Shown here: piece by piece, positions 56,661-64,000 of the stretch
How the letters are laid out: each line of letters opens with the position of its first letter
Position numbering within the stretch: the stretch's first letter is position 1
NCBI RefSeq assembly: GCF_019059575.1
Contig: NW_024883107.1
Coordinates: forward strand, 1-64,000
Direction of reading: 5' to 3'
DNA from: Amphibalanus amphitrite
Lineage: Eukaryota > Arthropoda > Thecostraca > Balanomorpha > Balanidae
DNA: 64,000 nt
Position numbers and translations under genes: made by a program
The notes under the pieces: generated by a model
What the model saw: only the letters and a program-made list of their open reading frames with translations
What the model was told of the DNA's origin: nothing
The model's database searches: none

Positions 56661-57841
56661 CCCGCGCCCCACTGGGGTCTGTGTATAACACGCCCTACTG
56701 GGGGGGGGGGGCTATTCATAGCCCCCCCTCCTAACTCCGAAACTACTGGGCCGATCGTCAAAATTCAAACGGCGTCTGATAGCCCCGGAAAAACTGTCGA
56801 GCGAAACCTAATTTCATTGACCTCGAGGTCACCGATGACGTCACAGGTCAGGTCAAAGTAAAAATTATTAGCACTTTGGCTTGTTCACATTTTGGGCTCT
56901 GGCCACCGTCTTACAAGTCAGATCAGGCTCATTTTTGGTTTCCACACTCGTGAACAGATGCTCTAGATACCTTGAGGGTACCAAAATTGTACTTTGATTT
57001 TCAGGTCGGGGTCAGGTCATCACAGGTCACGAAAATATTATATCATGCGTCGGTCACGTGACACATGTTTTATGGTCCATTTAGGCCATAGATTTCGAAT
57101 TTGATGTCGTCTGTGTCATTCAAGGTCATTTTGAGTCGAAATTAGCTTAGGTCAGGTCACTTTCAGGTCAAAAAAGGTCAAATTTTGAAGTTGATATTTT
57201 TCAACAAAAAAGGTGTCTATTGGATGCAGTTTGAGCTCAGGAACACGATGGTGCCATTTATATTGGTGTACGATGCCAAATACGTACTGAAAAATTGATT
57301 TGAAAAATTAATAATTGTGAATTTTTTGCAATAATGCGTATAACTTGGCCATTTTTGAAGATATTTAGCTAAAACTTGCTAGAGTTAGTCATAATCATGC
57401 GTTCTGTCACATATATTCCGGTTTTTTCGAAAAGTCAAAAACTTTTTGAAAAAAATATAAAAATATAAATTTTGAATATTATTATAAAAAAATTCGCAAT
57501 TTTCAAAATTTTGAAAATCCGAGATAGCAGTATGATAGCGCGGTCAATTCTGAGTTCTTTCATGCAAAGAAATTGGATCTAGCTTAAAAACTGAGCTCTT
57601 GGGAGCGATTGCCGTGGTTCAATGTTTTGCGTCGAAATCGGACGAACATGACGTCACTCTGACGTCATTTCCGGCCGACCTATGGTAGCTACGAAGTTCA
57701 AATTTTGACACAAGGTGTCAAATTGATGCAGCCGAAGGTACTGAAAGTTTGGCGTCGATTCGTCAAGCGGTTTGGAAGTTATTGCAGAAAAACGGGAGGG
57801 GGGGCTATAAATAGCCCCCCCCCCAGTGGGGCGCGGGTTAA
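56657..57841. mobile_element. TTAA MITE with CCCGCGCCCCACTGGGG termini
   Basis: TTAACCCGCGCCCCACTGGG at the left and CCCAGTGGGGCGCGGGTTAA at the right are inverted. Each is followed inward by a G-run/C-run hairpin around CTATTCATAG or CTATAAATAG. Interior is AT-rich with scattered AGGTCA. Confidence 0.8.
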
Positions 57842-59007
57842 CCCGCGCTCCGTAGGGGGGCTGAAACGGCCCCCCGCTGTCCTTTTCCGTCGATATCTCC
57901 TAAGCGGCTGGAGATATCGCCACCAAACTTTCAGGACCTCTCCGGGCATCAATTTTACACATTGTGACGAAAAAAAATCCAGAGGCTATGATAGGTTGGC
58001 CACAAATGACGTCAGAATGACGTCATGTTCTGTCATTTTCGACCGAAAAAAACCTTCGCGAGAAGACCTGTCAGGCCTTCAGCTTTGAAGATACAGAAAA
58101 ATGATTATGACATAAAAGGTGTAGAATTAATAGGGCTACAAAAATGCAATCTCGGATTTTTTATATTTTTGAGTTTTTTCCCCCAAAAATCAAAAATGCA
58201 ATTTTATGGATATATTAGCCAAAAAATCCAAAAAAATTTGAGTTTCGAGAAAAACAGAATATATGTGATAGTACCTACTGTCTCCTATCGACATATCAAA
58301 TTTCAGATCGATATCTCATTTTTTGGCCAAGTTATAGCGAAAAAAACTGTTCAAAAATGATGACGTCAAATTTTCAAACTCAATTGTTGGCAATTCTAGA
58401 CCTCGTAGAGCAAAACAAAGACCACCATTAGACTCCCCATGACAAGCTGCATCGAATCAATACCCATTTTGTGCAAAAATATTAACTTTGAAATTTGACC
58501 CAATTTGACCTGATCTTGACCTGACCTTCACCAAAACGTGACCTAGGCTGGCCCCAAAGGCTGCCTAACCCACATAATCGCATTTTTCATGTAAAATGGA
58601 CCATAAAACATGTCACACGACACTTTCATATTGTGACCCCCGGTGACCTGACCTCGCTGTGACCTGACCTGGTATCAGTGACCTCAGATAGCAAATTATG
58701 TGTTTGACGAACAATATACCATCGATGGTTTTCAATAAATTACCAATTTACTCGATTTCACAGCACATTTCTTGAAATGCCTGTGTACGGTGAAAATCCG
58801 ACCTTTGACCTGACCTGTGACGTCATCGGTTTGACCTAGGTCAATGAAATTTGGTCAGAAGGTATTTCCTCGGTGGGGCTATCGAACGCCGTTTGAATTT
58901 TAAAAATCGGCCGGTTAATTTCCGAGATCTTAGGGGGGGCGAAACGCCCCCCCCCCCCCCTATAAAGGTGATAGGGTCCGCCGATAGCCCTAAGGGGCGC
59001 GGGTTAA
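57838..59007. mobile_element. Adjacent TTAA MITE sharing the same TTAA
   Basis: Begins TTAACCCGCGCTCCGTAGG and ends CCTAAGGGGCGCGGGTTAA, sharing TTAA 57838-57841 with its neighbour. G/C hairpins stand inside both ends (57855-57872 and 58932-58960). About 1.17 kb. Confidence 0.75.
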
Positions 59008-59336
59008 CTAGCAAAATATGTGTTCGACGAACAATTCCCCCATCGATGATGTTCAATGACATGCATTTTACTCGATTTTACAACACATTTCTTGAAATGC
59101 CCGAGCCCCGTTAATGATGAAAATTCGACATTTGACCTTACCTGTTACGTCATCGAGGTATGACCGAGGTCAATGAAATTAGGCCACAAGGTAGTTCCAC
59201 GTTGTGCTATCCAACACCGTTTGCTGTTTGTCGCTATGTGGCGTGGTTGTCAACATCTTAGGGAGAGGGGCAAAATACCCCCCCCCCCCCCAAACAGGGC
59301 GCGTTGCTAGGCCGACCGCTACGGGGCCCTGGTTAA
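59004..59336. mobile_element. Third, shorter copy of the TTAA MITE end
   Basis: Repeats the segment TAGCAAATTATGTGTTTGAC...CTTGAAATGCC of 58688-58780 in near-identical form, then the C-run hairpin, and ends GGGCCCTGGTTAA. It looks like a partial neighbouring element. Confidence 0.6.
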
Positions 59337-59956
59337 TAGTTTTTTCATGCCAGAATAAGGCCTAGAAATTTAAGAAATAGATATAATTTGTAAAACATTT
59401 TTAATTAAGCCTTTTGTAATGTTGCCAATGTTGCAATAATGTTGGATGCACGTTCTTCTTCAACTTTTAACTAAATCTGGCCACTCTTAGTGAGAAGTAT
59501 TCAAGTACTTTTCCAATTTTTCACTTAAGAGTTCACAAAATTTCCTACTTCTTTTACAACATAGCACTATTTGAATAAATTAAATAAATAATTTGGCAAC
59601 TTATTTATATGTAACTTGCCTATCTATTCCTGTGTATAAGACCCAGACAACAAATAACTCTCAGAAGACTCTGTTCCAGATTGTCCAGCTCTACAGTGCA
59701 ACAGTTCTCGACATTTATTGGGTCGGATCCGGTGTGTTGCTGTGAAGTTGTGCCCTGTTTGCTCCGTATTTTGAAATTATTGTTACAGAACACCCATAGC
59801 TATTCGAAGAAAAGTGTTGCAAAACCACGGTGAAGTGTTTTATTACTGTGCTGCCGTTGGACAGTTCTTAAAAGGGGCGTTGAAATACACTGTCAGCTGC
59901 GCAAGTTTCGCCTAATTTGTGCAAGGGCCTGGCCCCTTAGGAAAATATTGAAATAA

Positions 59957-63709
<3,753 letters not shown>

Positions 63710-63960
63710 CGCACTGTCAGCGCGCGGCTGAGCTGTGCTGTGTGGCGGCGGCGGAGCGCGGGCCGTTTCGCCGGTGTCGGACGCCGTCGGTGGTCCGGCC
63801 CGACTCGGGTGACGTCAGTATGACGTCACGGTGTGGCCGGCCCGGTGCGTCGCGTCATGGGCGGCTCCCGACTGGCTGGGCCGACTCCAAACGGCCCGGC
63901 CCGCTCCGTGGGAGGGGTGGGGGCGTCACCCCGTCCCTCCCCGGCGCATTCAGGTCACTC
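63710..63960. promoter_or_regulatory. CpG-rich segment with two CRE sites
   Basis: Strongly GC- and CpG-rich against an AT-rich background. Contains two perfect TGACGTCA palindromes at 63810-63817 and 63821-63828, only three bases apart. It could be an intronic drk promoter or enhancer, or the promoter of an overlapping gene outside the window. Confidence 0.4.
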
Positions 63961-64000
63961 AGACACTGTATTAGTGGTACTCTGCTATCGTCAGAGACTT

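Overview
This is eukaryotic, almost certainly arthropod DNA. It is rich in short GT-AG exons and transposon relics. It carries a drk-type (Grb2) adaptor gene, two arthropod annexin genes, and clip-type cysteine knots of the kind seen in arthropod serine protease homologues. GC-rich exons, short introns and abundant MITEs would suit a crustacean (a barnacle or relative), but that placement is a low-confidence inference.

Layout: bases 1-36821 form one giant near-perfect palindrome. The arms are 1-18431 and 18435-36821, around a 3-base TTG centre. Position 1 already pairs with 36821, so the left arm may continue before the window. Each arm holds, from outside in: a 1.35-kb fold-back element; exons 7 to 1 of a clip-annexin gene; a divergently transcribed two-exon gene for a small cysteine-rich secreted cationic peptide, followed by a decayed tandem copy; and a dense nest of TTAA-flanked MITEs up to the centre. 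Every arm difference I compared was a 1-2 base indel or a very local change, and one of them breaks the large first exon in the right arm only. An inverted-duplication assembly or fold-back artefact is therefore as likely as a real palindrome.

From 36822 the right-arm clip-annexin gene runs on in unique sequence (exons 8-12, stop at 39963). Joined across 12 exons it predicts a secreted protein of about 1493 residues: signal peptide, Ser/Gly/Arg/Tyr-rich region with an internal duplication, five clip-like cysteine knots, then a four-repeat annexin core. A conventional 316-residue annexin follows on the same strand (44228-53098) with matching intron positions, so the two are tandem paralogues. 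From about 54.2 to 59.3 kb lies a block of nested MITEs. From 59975 the first three coding exons of drk (N-terminal SH3 and start of the SH2) are present; its remaining exons lie beyond the window.

The main points of interest are the palindrome and its MITE-hairpin centre, the clip-annexin architecture, the small cationic cysteine-rich peptide, MITEs carrying arrays of AGGTCA nuclear-receptor half-sites, and repeated minisatellite growth out of splice acceptors and donors across the window.
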